Made by a program: the position numbers and the translations under genes. Shown here piece by piece: positions 14,832 to 28,400 of a stretch of DNA of 64,000 nt (positions are counted from its first letter, which is position 1; every line of letters begins with the position of its first letter). The notes beneath the pieces were generated by a model that saw only the letters and a list, made by a program, of their open reading frames with translations, did not search any database and was not told the origin of the DNA. Origin of the DNA: Ophiocordyceps camponoti-saundersi (nom. inval.) (lineage: Eukaryota; Ascomycota; Sordariomycetes; Hypocreales; Ophiocordycipitaceae); NCBI GenBank assembly GCA_003339415.1, contig PDHQ01000055.1:120840-184839 (forward strand). The letters run 5' to 3'.

Positions 14832-15424
14832 TACGAAATGCAAAGGACGCCTTTTAGGTCTTGCCTGGCTGGAGATACCTGCACGTAAAAGATGGCAGCC
14901 TACTAGTCTTGCAGGCTGCGAATAAACTTGCGCATAGCACTAGTTATAAGTTATATAAGACATCCACCCCTTAAGTCAGGTAAATAGCCTACTAGGGTTC
15001 GAGCCTAGTCAGGCCCTAGTATATGCTATATATATTAAATATATATATACTACTTAGCAGAGACTTATAGCTAGTATTAGGCAGTTAGGTAATAAACCTT
15101 CTAGCCCTCTTAATAAGTTATATAGCTTATTTTATATAATATATCTTAGCTAATTATAGCTTTTAAAAGCGTTAGGTATAGTATTTTTAACTAATTAGAA
15201 ACTAAGCTTTTTAATTTAAATAGCTTATAAAGATTATTTTATTAATTTTATAATAAAAAATAGCTATATATATTTATTAAAAGAAAATATAAAAAATAAA
15301 TCTTTATTAAGTAAATTAAATTTATAATAAATATAGAAAATATTTAAAAAAAGCTTAATAGCTTACTTTTAAATATTAATTTTATAGCTTAAAAGCTTAT
15401 AAAATTAAAAGCTATAATATATTA
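14832..15424. other. 3' flank of the gene, grading into RIP-mutated DNA
   Basis: Up to about 14,940 the sequence looks unmutated, and beyond 15,050 CA/TG become rare. It should hold the 3' UTR and polyadenylation site, though no canonical AATAAA is obvious (AATAAA occurs at 14,921 after the hairpin). A short GGTTCGAGCC block at 14,996-15,005 resembles a tRNA B box, but no tRNA fold was found. Confidence 0.4.
14895..14919 (+). terminator. Possible 3'-UTR hairpin downstream of the LYS12-like gene
   Basis: GCAGCCT (14,895-14,901) and AGGCTGC (14,913-14,919) form a perfect 7-bp stem with an 11-nt loop, 64 nt after the stop codon and just before an AATAAA at about 14,921. It may be an RNA structure near the polyadenylation site; a chance inverted repeat cannot be excluded. 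Confidence 0.3.
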
Positions 15425-15760
15425 TTATTACTAATATTAATATAATATACTTAAGGCTATATAAGCTGCTAAAACCTTAATAAGTAAAGTAAGAAAAACC
15501 CTTTTAGGAGGTAAAAACCCCTTATTATATTATAAAACCGCGTCTAGCTTAAGGCTAAGCAAGGTGCTTTATATATATAAAAGTAATAGCTATTAGATAT
15601 AATAATATTATATAATATAAGAAAAAGAATAAATAAAGAGAAAATAAAAAAAAGTAAAGATTAATATATATTACTTTTTATATTAATATATACTTTTTTT
15701 ATTAAATAAATATATACTTTTTAACTTTCTAATATATAGCTATAAGAGAGAAACTAATAT
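15425..15760 (+). repeat. A/B-family fragment, left part (interrupted by D1)
   Basis: The order of blocks matches the start of the right palindrome arm (44,401 to about 44,700): ATTATTATTA, then CTGCTAAAACC, AGTAAGAAAAACCCTTTTAGG, a GGTAAAAACCCC block, ACCGCGTCTAGCTTAAGGCTAAGC, and a purine-rich run. The continuation of the same repeat appears at 17,580, after D1, so D1 sits inside this copy. Confidence 0.6.
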
Positions 15761-15779
15761 ATAAATCTTAAATTATAAT

Positions 15780-17470
15780 ATATTTTATAAATTCCGCGCT
15801 TATAGCGATATAAATATAAGCTTCTATTTTTATATTATAAGTAAACTCCGCTTTTTTTATTACTTTATAGTAATAGTAAGCCGCGCTTAGAGCGACTTTA
15901 AGGGGGAGGGCGATACTATATAAGTTAATTATAACTATGAAAAATTTTTACCTAGAATATAGCTTTACTCTAAATCGTAATAATCTTAAACTTAAGGGTT
16001 TATTATATTTATTACCTTATTAAAAGCTAAGGTAAATATTAATAAGATTATTTCGGGAAACGCTTTTATTTTTATATAAATAATTATCGAATAAGTAATA
16101 GTTTAAAAAGGCTTAAGGAGGCGCCCCCTTTATTTTAACTTTATTAATTAATAGTATTTTCTTAGCTATTATAGCTATAACTTCTTTTTTTATAGCTTTA
16201 AGGGGAGTAGAACTCTTTTAATATAAGCTTAATTATAGTTAAAATACTAAAAAAGATTATTAAAAAGTAAATTTTAAAGTAATATAAATAATAACTTATA
16301 ATTTACTTTAACTTTATCGTAATTTTATTTTCAATTTAAGGCTTTAAAATAACTATAATAAATATTAATTATAAATTTTATAAATAAGGCTAAGCTTTTA
16401 TAATAAGGAAATTACTTAATAATAATATTATAATAATATTTTAAGATATTATTTATAAGCTTTAGTTTTATTTAGGGTAACTTTATATTATACTTAGAGA
16501 AAAAATATATTTAATTAATAAAGGTTATATTTTTATTATAAAGAGAGTATTAGCGCGGGCCTTAGAATAAGGTAATAAGGAAGCTTCTTAAAAAAATCAA
16601 GTTTTTAAATAAGGTTTTAATAATATAATTATATATAAAAAAATATTATTTAAGAACTTAGTAAAGCTCCTTAATAATTATTATTAATAATATAATAAAT
16701 ATAAATTAAATTTTCTAATAAAAATATAATAATATAAGTAAAGATTTTTAATATTAAATTATATATATTAAAAGTTTAATTTTAGTAATATTTTAAATAT
16801 TACTAATTTAAAGATATTACTAAATATTACATAATAAAGTTATAATATAATAAGTATTTTACCGCTTTATATATAAAAAGTAAGTTTACTTATCTTATAA
16901 TTTATAAGAAAAAACTATATTATTATTTTTTTATTAAAAGTTTTATTTTAAGTAAAATTAACTTTACTTTATAATAAGAGTAATATAAGATTAAGGAAAG
17001 GATATATATATTTCTTAACTTTAGAGGTTTATAAACTAAAACTTTATATATACCGCCCCTTTTCCTTTTTTAATATTAATTAAAGTTTAATAATAATAAG
17101 AGTAGAAATATTAAAAAGCGAATATAATAATACCTCCCCTAACCTTTTTCTTAAACTTATTTATAGCTATATTATAATAATCCGGCTATTTTTTTAAAAT
17201 TAGCTATTATAAAGTTTATTATAAGATAATAAAATTTTTATATATTCCTTAGCTATATTAATAAGGCTTTAATTAATTAAATTATTAAAGCTATTTTAAT
17301 TAATTATTAGGATTTAATTTATAATAATAAAAATAGCTAAGAGGATAAATAAGTTATATAAATTTTATATTAAACTTAGTTTATATATATTTTTATTATT
17401 ATAAAATTTATTTTAGAGAAAATATTAGCTTTTTAATTTCTAATTATTACTTAACTTATTAAATATAAAA
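15780..17470 (+). repeat. Repeat D, copy D1
   Basis: About 1.7 kb match, as reverse complement, 53,360-55,366 and 62,279-62,760. Landmarks are GCGCTTATAGCG near 15,796, GGCGCCCCC near 16,120, GCTATTATAGCTATAACTTC near 16,170 and TTCTTAAACTTATTTATAGC near 17,150. It is flanked on both sides by A/B sequence and fully RIP-mutated. The class is unknown and I found no recognisable coding motif. Confidence 0.65.
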
Positions 17471-17579
17471 AATACGAAGTATAAGCCGTATTTAACCCGA
17501 AGCTAAGGTAATATTTAAAGGAAAGGTTTTACTTTAAGTTTTCTAATTTTTCCCCCTTTTAAAATATATATAAGATAGT

Positions 17580-17824
17580 TTTAAGCTATATAAGGTATAT
17601 AAGCGTATTATTATTATTATTATAATATATAGCTATAAGTTAAGCTTTCCTACTTAGGAAGCTTTTTTAATTAAAAAATTATTTATATAAATTAATATTT
17701 TAAAGCTTAAAAATATATATAAAAAGGGGTTATTTTTATTAATAAAATTAAATTAATTATAAGTTATTTTTTTATAATTAAGTAAATAATTTTTTAATTT
17801 TATTTAAATTTATAGCTAACTTAT
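17580..17824 (+). repeat. A/B-family fragment, right part (continues after D1)
   Basis: The segment around AAGCTTTCCTACTTAGGAAGC (17,643-17,663) through AAAAAGGGGTTATTTTTA matches 44,790-44,885 in the right palindrome arm and the reverse complement of 43,500-43,600. It therefore continues the fragment ending at 15,760. Confidence 0.6.
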
Positions 17825-18087
17825 ATTATTATTATTATTATTTATATATTAAAGGCCTTTATAATATTTAAAGCTTTTATAATATATTAAGTAAGAAAAA
17901 TCCTTTAAAATAAAATAAAACCTCTTTATTATAAAGGAAAAGCTTACTCTACGCTTATATAAAAGTATAGCGGTAGCTAATAGCGGTATAATATAATAAG
18001 CTTATTACCTAAAGATAGTCTTAAATAATATAAAAAAATAAAATAAAAAGGGGAGTATAGAGTAAAAAAGTTTATAAAATATAAGGC

Positions 18088-18186
18088 GGAAAAAGCGGGG
18101 CGGTATAATATAGCGTAGGGCGGTATAGGGCGGTATAGGGCGATATAGGGCGATATAAGGCGAGGCGGTATAGCGCGGGGCGGAGG
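18088..18186 (+). repeat. GGGCGGTATA minisatellite in A3
   Basis: At least six tandem or near-tandem 10-bp units are visible (GGGCGGTATA, GGGCGATATA, AGGCGATATA variants). Differences among units are G/A transitions. The homologous array in A1 and A2 is on the opposite strand. Confidence 0.8.
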
Positions 18187-19269
18187 AAGGAAAGTTTAAG
18201 GGGGGGGTAAGTTAAAGTAGCAAAGTAGCTATTTTATTATTTATTAATAATTAAAAGGGGGGGGGCTATATTTTTTTCTCTTTTACCTTCCTTTTTTTTT
18301 ATTATTTTTATTATTTTTAGAAAAAAGTATATTTCTAACCCCCTTTCTTAACTTTTCCTTTTAACTTTTATAATAAAAGAAAAATAATAAAAACTATATA
18401 GCTATATTAATAAAATAATAATAATAAATATATTTAAGATAATTTATAATAAGCTTTATAACTTTTTTTATATTATATATATAGCTTAGCTAGCTAATTA
18501 TAAAATCTTATATTAATAATAATAAGGTAAATAATATTATATAACGCTAGCTATATATAAAGCTAATAAAGTATATAAGCTTATAATTAGCTAATTATTA
18601 TAATTATATTAAAGCTTAATATAAATATAAAAAAGTAAATAAAGCTAAAGGTTAAAGGCGAAGTTAAAGCTTAAAATATTAAATAAGTTATAGATATATT
18701 TAAAAGAGTTATATATTATTATAATAAAAATAATATAATATATTAATAAAGAAAAATAGCTAAATAGCTTACTAGTAAGTATAAAGTAAAGTAAAATAAA
18801 ATAAAGTTTTTAAATATAGCTAATAATAAATAATAGGAAAAAAATTAAGTTAACTTATATAATATAAAAAAATAAAATAAAATATTAAAGCTTTAATTAA
18901 ATATAATAATAATAACGCTTTAAGTAAGCGCCTTAGTAAGGTTAGCCGCCCTAGTAGCCGCCTTTAATATTACTCCTATTATTATAATTATTAATACTTT
19001 TCCTTAAGAGTTTTATATACTAGTATTAGTTTACCTTAAAATATTAAGTAAATAGATAACTATTAGTATAAGTAAAGTAAAAAGTAAAAAAGAGAGTAAA
19101 ATAATAATAATAATAATAGCGGTAATAAATATAATAATTAGATTATAAGTAAAAGTAATAATAATAATAAATATAAAAAAGAAAATAAAAGCGGTAATAA
19201 GAAGCGTAAAGGCGAAGGCGCTAGCTTAGTTAATAATAACTATAATAATAATAAAAAAGTTTATAATAA

Positions 19270-19497
<228 letters not shown>

Positions 19498-21790
19498 CCG
19501 CTTAGAAAAACCTTATTATAAAATTCTTATAAGAGTTTTAATTAAAAATATATTTAGAAATATAAAAACTTTAATTTAATATATATAATATAGTATATAA
19601 TCTTAATTAAATATAAAATAATATTAATTAAAAGGTAGCGGATTATATTAAAGTTAATTAGTTTATATATATTTTAAAAAATATTATTAAAGTTTAATAT
19701 ATTTTTAACTTAAATTTATTAAAATAAAAGCTAAAGCGAAAAGCGGAGCTAAAAGCGGAAAATAAAATAGTAGCTTTAACGCTTATTTTTATCGTATTAA
19801 TATTAGGGAGTAGATTAAAATAAGTAATAATTAAAGAAAATAAAAAGGAGGCGGAGGGAGTTAAAAAAGCGGGAGGAGTAAAGGAGGTAAATAATATAAA
19901 GAAAGATAAGAGAATAGCGGGGGAGATAAAGGTAAGGGAAGCGGTAAAAAAAAGTTAAAGCCTAAGCTAAACTTTATTTAAATATTAAAACCTTCTCTTA
20001 TAAAATCTATATTAGCGATATTAAAATATATAATAAAAATAATAATAATAGCTTAAAAGATAAGCTTATAGGAGTTAAAATATTATTAAGCGTAAAAGAT
20101 AAAGTAAAGGGTAAAGCAGGAAAAAAAGTAAAAAAAAAAAAAAAAAAAAGCTAAGTAAGCTAAGCGGGGCTAAGTAAGGCGAGGAGCGGAGTTAAAAGCG
20201 GGGTATAAGGTAAATAAATAATAATAATTATATAGCAAAAATATTAAAAATTATCCCTAACGCCTAAGCCTTATATTTAAATATTTTAATATATTTAAAT
20301 ATTATAAAAAATATAAAAAGGTTAAATTAGCGGAGGCGTTATAAGTAAATAAATTAAAAAGCGAGAAAGCTTATAATAGCTTTATAATTAAAAACTTTAT
20401 TAAAGTTTTTATATTTTAGATTAGATTTATAAGAAATATAAATAAAAGCGTTTTTTATAAATAATAAGTTTATAATATAAAATAAAGTAAGCTATTATTT
20501 TATCTTTTTTATTATTATAAAAGTAATAAGGGGTTATAATTATAAAAATAATATAAAAATAAAAAAACTTATTAAAGCTAATCTTATTATTATAAAACTA
20601 AGTTAGGGCGCTATTATAAAATTTTAAAAAGCTTTAATAAGTTTATAAGGCGTTATTAAGTTTTAATTAGGGCGGTTTATTAATAAGATATTTAAAAGAC
20701 TAGCTATACTTTTAAAGCTTTTTTATAAAGTTTTAGTAAAGCTATTATTTTTTTATAAAATTAAGCTTTTAAAGTTTTAAAAAACTAGGAAGAGATATTT
20801 AAAATTTATACTTAAATAATAAAGGAGGATTAGAGGGATTTAAAAGGGATATAAATAAGGTAATACTAACTTTTATATTATTAGTAAAGGTATATAGTAA
20901 TTCTCTTAAAAGTAAAGTAGATAAAAGCTATAAAATTTTTAATATAAAGAAATTAATAGCTATAAGTAAAGCGGTAAGATAAGTAAATATTAGTAAAAGG
21001 AATAAAAATCTTAGACTAGATATAATAAAAAAAGGTAGCTTAGTATATTTTAAAAATAATATAAATATATCTAAATTAAATTATAGCTAGCTATTAGAGA
21101 ATAAAGCTTTTAAGTTCCCCGCTTAGTAAAGTTAAAGTAAAGTAAATTATAGCGCTAAAAGCGATTATAAACTTAATAACCTTAATATAAATTTCCCTTA
21201 CTTAAAAAAGTAAAACGCTTTAAGTAAATAATATAAGCTTAATTAAAGCTAGCTATTAGTAAATAAGCTTTATTATAAAATAATAAAAGTAAGGCTTTTA
21301 TTAAAGTTTATAATAAATCTAAACTTTAGGTATATATATCTTTTATATTAGTTAAATAATATTCTTATTAAAGATTAGTAAAATTATATTAGCGAAATAA
21401 GCTTTTATAAAATAAAAAAGCTTACTTTTAAATAGCTAAAAAGTTATTTTATACTTCGCTATTTAATTACGGTAAATATTTTAAGCTTATTTAAGCTAAT
21501 AGTAAATTTAAGCGGGCGTATACTTTATATAAAAAATATTAATATTATTTATAAATTTAATAGTAAGTATACTAATTACTTATTTTAAGCATATATAAAG
21601 AGATAAGATATATAAGATAAATAGTATTAAAAAAAGCAAGGAGCTTTAAGAGACTTTAGTTAAGATAAGGAAAAAGTTTAATAATTTACTATTAACTTTT
21701 AAGTAAGAAATATTAACCTTTTACGAAAACGGGATAAGACCCGTTACTTAATCTTTTGCTTTTTACTATATATTTATTACCGAGAAGGAG

Positions 21791-23340
21791 TTAATAGCGC
21801 CCGTAGCGGCTTTAGCCGGGGCCTAAGGGGCAGGCAACGCGCCTATAATCGTAAATAGGGGTACGCGGGGACTAGGATAGTCCTTATAATACCCCTAATC
21901 TAGCTAAGAATAATATAATAATAGCGTTAGAATAAAAGGAGAAGCGGAGTAAATACGGAACTTTTATAACGGCGATATAAAGGAAACTTATAATAAACTA
22001 GTTACGGTAATACTTACTATAGCGTTCTCTAACGCTTAGAATATTATAGTAGCTCTTAAAGCTAAACTTTATAAGAAATTTATAACCCCCTTAGACTAAA
22101 ATATTACCTAACTTTTACTTAAAATTATTAAATTAATTAAGAAAATAGTTACTTAAGCTATATAAAAAGTATTTTTATAAACTATTAGCTTTAATATTAG
22201 TTTAACTTAGCTATTATAAGCTTTTATAGCTATTATTAATAATATAATAATTAAACTTATCCTTAATTACTTTAATAAAGAAGTTACTATATTTATAAAA
22301 GATATTATAATTAATATAAATACTTTATAGCTAATTTTATAAAAGATTATATAAGCTATAAATATAGCTTTAAAGTATAAGGCTATATTAGCTATAAGAT
22401 AACTTTTTAGTAAAAACGTAATAATTATATTTTATTTAAAATATAAGAAATAAGTAAGCTTAATTAAGTAAATCCTTATTATTTTTAGTAAGAAAGCGGT
22501 TTATAGCTAGAAAACTTTCTTTATTATAGCGAAAGGAGTATAAGTAAAGGCCGCTTATAATAACTAAAATATACTCTTATAGTAAATTAAAAAGTATAAT
22601 AAAGTTAATATTACTTAAGTTTAAGCGCTCCGGCCTTATAATAAGGAAGCTACGCGCACTTATATTATCTTAGGAATTACTAATATAATAAACGCTAATA
22701 AACTTATATAAAATAGCTTAATTATAAATATAAAAATCTTCTATATAGAAGTTTATAATAATATAGTATAATTTTAATAATATTATTAATATTATTAATA
22801 TAAGTATATAGCGAAATATTACTAAAAGTAGCTATATTATAAAATATATATAGCTATAATATACTTCAAAAAGGAGAGCGTATATCTAGCTTTTACTAAA
22901 ACTAATATTAAAAACTATATCCTATATAAGGGGAACTACGCTTTATAATCCTAAGATTACCTTACTATAAAAATATATTAAAACTAAATATATAATAATT
23001 ATATATACTAACCTTATAAGTTTTAGAATTACTTTTAGCTAACTTAATTTTAAACTAATAATAGCTTTATTAAAATCTAATTCTAAAAGTAATTATATAT
23101 AGCCCCTATATAGTTATAAGCTATACTTTATTTTAATATAAACGATAAGCCCGCCCTAGCACCGAAAAAAAGCTAAGGCGGGAGCGGCGCTACCCCCGGA
23201 CCTTATAGCGGATAGGGTAGTAGTAGAGCTTAGGGAACTTATCCTCCCTTTTCTACCCCTTCCCCTTTTATTATACCCTCCTCCGCCCCCTCCCCCGCCC
23301 CTCTTTCCGCCCCCTCCTTTACCCTAATATAATTATAAAC
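21791..23340 (+). pseudogene. Tad1-like LINE-1 ORF1 (gag-like), RIP-inactivated
   Basis: From about 21,791 one frame stays readable for ~1.5 kb with breaks only at TAA/TAG. It has an Ala/Gly-rich N-terminus (APVAALAGA-like, then GAGNAP), a central region reminiscent of LINE ORF1, candidate Cys-to-Tyr zinc-knuckle residues near 22,985-23,050, and a Pro/Ser-rich C-terminus (23,240-23,330). In fungal LINEs of the Tad1 group, ORF1 encodes an RNA-binding protein upstream of the endonuclease/RT ORF. The order here is the same. The start is not certain. The protein cannot be made from this copy. Confidence 0.5.
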
Positions 23341-23359
23341 CTTTACCTCTTTTATTTTT

Positions 23360-25040
23360 AATAAAAATTAAAACCTTTTTTTAAAATATATAAAAATATA
23401 ACTATCTTATTTATACCGCGCTTTATAGCCTTATTAGCTATAATCTTATTTATTTATAGGAATTATAATATAATTAATTTAAACGCCCTCCGCTTCCTAA
23501 TATTTTATTATATAAACTTATAAATTTTAATAACTAAGTAATTTTTAATATTTATAAATAACTAAACCTTTTCTTTTAAATACTTTTTACCGTACTTAAT
23601 ATAGCTTTTATTTTTTTCTATATTATACTCTTATTATAAATTATATTTATTTACTTACCTTTATTAATAATCTAGTCTAGCCCCCTCTTATAACGCGACT
23701 TTCTTTACCCTAACTTAACTTTAATAGCTACCTTTTTATATAGTAATTTTAACCTTTATTACCCCTTATAAGATTATTATAAAAAGTCCTCCCTTAAAAT
23801 AGCTAATTTCCTTAATTTTACGACTAGCTTTTATTTTAAACTTATTACGCTTTTAGGCGAAATTACTTAGGAAATATATAATAAACGAACTAGTATTATT
23901 AACCTAGCTTAAGCTACGCTAAACTATTAAGTAATATACTAAAGAAATAACTTTAATTTTATTAGCTTTAACTATATTCCGTAAATTATTTATATAAATA
24001 CTAACCTCTACTTTAATATTATACTAACTAAAATTTAGCGCTTTTTCTACCTAGATATATTTATAGCTAAAATATAAAACTAACTTAAGCTTAAACTATA
24101 TTATACTTTTATATTTAAAAACTTAAAAAAAGTAATTATTTTATTATATAAATAGCTAAAAATAATAGTAAAGATTATAATATTATTACGCGTTTATATA
24201 TATTTTATAATATAAAATTAGTAAAATTAAGTAATAGCGGCTATTATAGCGGCCGCTAAGTAAGCTTAAAAATATTAAAAAGCTAACTTTACTAACTCTT
24301 ATTAATAAAACTATTAGGAAATAATAAAAATATAGAAATTTATAATTAGCGCGGCTTATTATAGCGCTTAGCGTAATTTCCTCGATAATATCTTAATAAA
24401 CTTAAGAATATTTTAAATAATAAAATATTAGGCCTAGCTTTAAAGCTAAGCCTTACTAAAGCTTATATATATATTAATATTATAGAAAAGCCCTAATTTA
24501 AACTTAGTATTTACTTTTTTAGATAAAGCGATTTTACTTAGCTAATAATTCTTCCTTACTCCTACCGCCTTAGCCCCTCCTCTTACCTTAAATAAACTTT
24601 TCCCTCCTTTCTATATTAAATATTCGATTATTACTAATAACGTTTATTTTACTTTTTTCTTAATCGCCTTATAGAAATCTGCTAGCCTTAATAAGATCTT
24701 AGTTAAGTTCCTAAAAAGATATAAACCCCCCTTTATCTAAGTTTTCTAAAAAATCTTTTAAGGCTATATTAATAATAGCTATTTCCTATTACGATTTAAA
24801 GCTTTTAATATTATAGTTATCTATAAAGTAAGTAAATTACTAGCTATATATTATACCTTAAGTAAGTATAAGCTAATTTCGCTCCTTAATATAATAAGGA
24901 AAGTCTTAGAAATAATTATTATTAAGAAAATAGCGTTTATAATAGAAATAGCTAATATCCTCTTAAATAATTAAATAAGTAATAAGCTATAATACTTTAT
25001 TAATATTATAGTTTTATATATCGCTAAAATATATAAATAC
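23360..25040 (+). pseudogene. LINE-1 ORF2 5' part (endonuclease and RT fingers), truncated
   Basis: Near 23,735 the frame gives NFNLYYPL, a decayed form of the GDFNLHHPL motif of the APE-type endonuclease. From about 24,480 a decayed RT entry region follows: a DKPFPP-like linker, a fingers segment, and LISLLNIIRKVLE (near 24,870), which corresponds to the conserved PI-L-N--GK--E motif of non-LTR RT. The frame stops being LINE ORF2 near 25,040, where zinc-knuckle sequence of a second LINE begins, so the RT palm is missing. A related piece occurs on the minus strand at 47,847-48,520. Confidence 0.6.
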
Positions 25041-25480
25041 CTTAAGCTTTATAGTAAGTATAGAGCGACCGATTATAAAAACGAGGATAACTACTATGCT
25101 AGAATTAAAGGATACCTATTCTATTATATCTCTTATAGCGGGGACTACCCCGTATAGTCTAGGCTTTACCTTATCGCTATTAAGTACTAAGATCGGGCAA
25201 GAGCTTACTATAAGAGATAACTAGTTAGATTTACTAAGCCTAGCTTATAGTTTATCCTACGACCGATGAAATTAATAATAACTAAGGATATTATTATATA
25301 TAGTACGTCCCCGGGCTAGTTCGTTACTAAAAGGAAGTATAGATAACCCTTAAGCTCCGAAGGGGGCCGCCCCGCTACTAAGACGTAGGTAATTAAGGAT
25401 ACCCCCGAGGTAATAAGACGCTTTATCTAATAGGCCCGGAGTGCCTCCCTCCCCTAGGATATAGATAGCGTTTTACTTAT
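25041..25480 (+). pseudogene. LINE-2 ORF1 C-terminus with paired zinc knuckles
   Basis: In the frame starting at 25,053 the sequence reads SKYRATDYKNEDNYY, then GYLFYYISYSGDYPV, a stop (Trp codon before RIP), and SRLY. Replacing Tyr by Cys or His gives the CX2CX4HX5C knuckle followed by the H-P-x-W-S-R-x-C tail typical of ORF1 of fungal Tad1-like LINEs. Only the last part of ORF1 is present, because LINE-1 sequence lies immediately upstream. Confidence 0.6.
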
Positions 25481-25499
25481 ATAAACTATTAACGAACTA

Positions 25500-28400
25500 G
25501 CTTTATTTTTAATTTAACTTAACTTTACTATTTAAGAGAGCGTAGAAGTACTAATTACCCTAGCCCTAGCCCGGACTTAGATAAGATTTATTACTAAGCT
25601 ATAAAGAAATTATAGCGAAGAAACTAATATTATTATAACTATTTCCTTATATCTATAAAAGTCCTTTCTTAGAATATAAATAAGCGTACTAAGCTAGCTA
25701 AGCTAGTATTTAGTAGTAAATTAAATTATAATATTATTACTCTCTAGGAAACTATTAGCTACCTTAGCGCTAAGCCTCCTCCGCTTAGAACTTCGCTTTA
25801 CCGCTTTATTTATAATAGCGGCTATATTTTAATCTATATTTATAAAAAATACGATATATTTACTTAGTTCCTAGAAGTAAGGGAGGATTAGATAAATATT
25901 ACCTTCTATTCCGGACTTTAGTTTATTTTTATCTACTCTCCCCCTAATACCCCTTATAATAGTAGCCTCTTAATTCTTTAAGACTTTCCCCTAAACCTTA
26001 ACTATATCTTAGTTAGCGATTTTAACTTATATTACCCGCTTTAGGACCGTTATAAGAGGCTTTCTAATAACTTAGATTAGCTAATTTATAAGATAACTAA
26101 GCTATAATTTTAACTCCTTACCTTAAAAGGAGAATATACCCGAATTTTCTATAAATATAAGGATAGTACGCTAGATTTAATTTAAGCTATAGTAGACTTA
26201 TATATATATTATACTAATCTAAACCTTAACCTTACTAAATTTAACTATATCCCCTAGTTTTTTATAGCTAATATCCTTATATTTATAATAGCGTATATAC
26301 CGCGCTTATAATAAAAATAAGCGGACCCGGACTTAGTTTACCGTAAGTTTTTAGCTAAGATTACCTTTTTATTTTCCCCTTTTATTAACTTAATAGAGAT
26401 CGATAATACTTTTAACTAACTTTACTAAAAGCTATAACTTATTATTAACTAGATAATACCGTTTATCGCCTTTTCCTATTTTCGTAAGGTAGCGTAGTTT
26501 ACCTTAGCTATAGCCTTAGCTACTTAAGTAGCTAAGCGGGCTTAGCGTAAATATAAGTCCCTCTTTTTAGACTCTTTTTAATAATAGCTTTAGGAGATAG
26601 CTTTTACTTAAAAGATAGCTATAAACTTAGTAAAACGTACTTATTAGCGATCTTTCCTTTATATTATCGCTAGCTTACCTTCTAAGTTTTAGTATATTAA
26701 GTATTAAGCTTATATTTAAAGTAATCTCCTTTAAGATCTAATCTATCTCCTTACGCTAAGGATAACCGATAAATTTTAGGCTAATAGCTATATAGCTAAA
26801 GCTAATATCTTAGCTAATTAGTTCTTTCCTTAGCTTTATAGCGTATTTTTAACTAATACTAAATTACTTAAACTTAAGTTTTCCGTTAATATTAAGATTA
26901 CTTAAACCGATATCTTTATAATACTTAAGTTAATAATTTTTTAGAAAATAGCTAAAGTAAATAATATTCCCGCTAGATTTTTTAAGATATATTACCTTAT
27001 CCTTATTACCTAGCTAGCTATAATTTTCTAAATATATATATAATTTAGTTATTTCCTACTTTAGCTATAATCCGCTATTATAATTATTTTATATAAGTTC
27101 GGAAAGAAGCTAAAAGCTTACTAAGAGGTAGGTACTTATAAGCTTATATTTTTACTATATTACTTAAGTAAAATCTTAGAGATTATAATAAGATAATAAA
27201 TTACTAAGGCCGCGAAGTTATACTAACTCTTTTTTAAAAGCTAAATAAATAATAAGTAGAACCGGTTTATAAAGCTAGCTATCCTTATAGTTACTAAGCT
27301 TATTTAAGCTACTTAGGCTAAGAAAAGAGTAGCGTCCTTCTTATAACTTAATATTAAGGGAGCGTTTAATATTATATACTATAATAAATTTATCGCCGAA
27401 TTTAAATATTTAGGATTCCCGGACTAGATTTTAGCTTTCCTTAATAGCTACTTATAAGACTATACCTCCTAACTTTACTTTAATAATAAGATTTCGAAAC
27501 TATATTAAATTAAAATTAAAATTCTTTAAAGTTTACCGCTCTCCGCTATCTTATTTATCTTATATATAACCCCGCTTTATAACTAGCTAGTATATAAGGA
27601 AAGAATATAAGTAATTAGTTTCGCGGATAATATAAACTTTCTTAGTATTAGGCCCGATTTTAGAATAACTATAAAATAGCTTTAGGCTATATAAGTAATA
27701 TACGAATAATAAGCGCGTAATTATAATATAGAATTTAAGCTAGAGAAAAGTAAGCTTATATATTTTTCCCGGAAATATATTTTAAAAATAAACTTAGTTT
27801 AACTAGGGGATTACTAAGTTTACCTTATTTCTAAAATAAAACTCTTAGGCGTCTAAATCTATTAGTAGCTATAATAGAAACTTTATTTATAAATTATATA
27901 TACTAAGCTCCTCTACTAGAACCTTACCTTTTCCTTTTTATCCGCCTTTACTTAAGGTTACCCCTTTACTTAGGCCTATAAACTTTATATAAAAGTTATC
28001 CGGTTACTTATCGCGTATATTACTATTATATTTTATATTATTACTTTTATAAGCGGAAATTTACTAAGCTTAGCTAAAGCTTTAAGACCGGAATAATTAT
28101 AATATTTTAAGATAATACTTAAAACTTATAAAGCTACGCTTATTTATTATCTTAAAGCTAAATTTTAGGTTCTTTTACTTAATTTTTACTTAAATAAAAG
28201 GAAAATTAATATTTTTCGCCGCTTAGAGGATATAACGATATTAGATAAAATCTAAACTATTTTTAGAGATATCTTAAAATTCTTATCGCGCTTCCCCTTT
28301 TATTAACTAATAAGATAATAAAAAGCTAAGTAGCTACTAGAGGAATATATACGTTAAGTCCGAATATAGATAAAACGCGATATATTACCCCTTAATAAGA

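Noticed and set aside
14990..15040. tRNA gene or SINE suggested by a GGTTCGAGCC B-box-like motif
   Set aside because: The T-arm-like pairing is out of register with the T loop, and no acceptor stem, anticodon arm or clear A box could be drawn.
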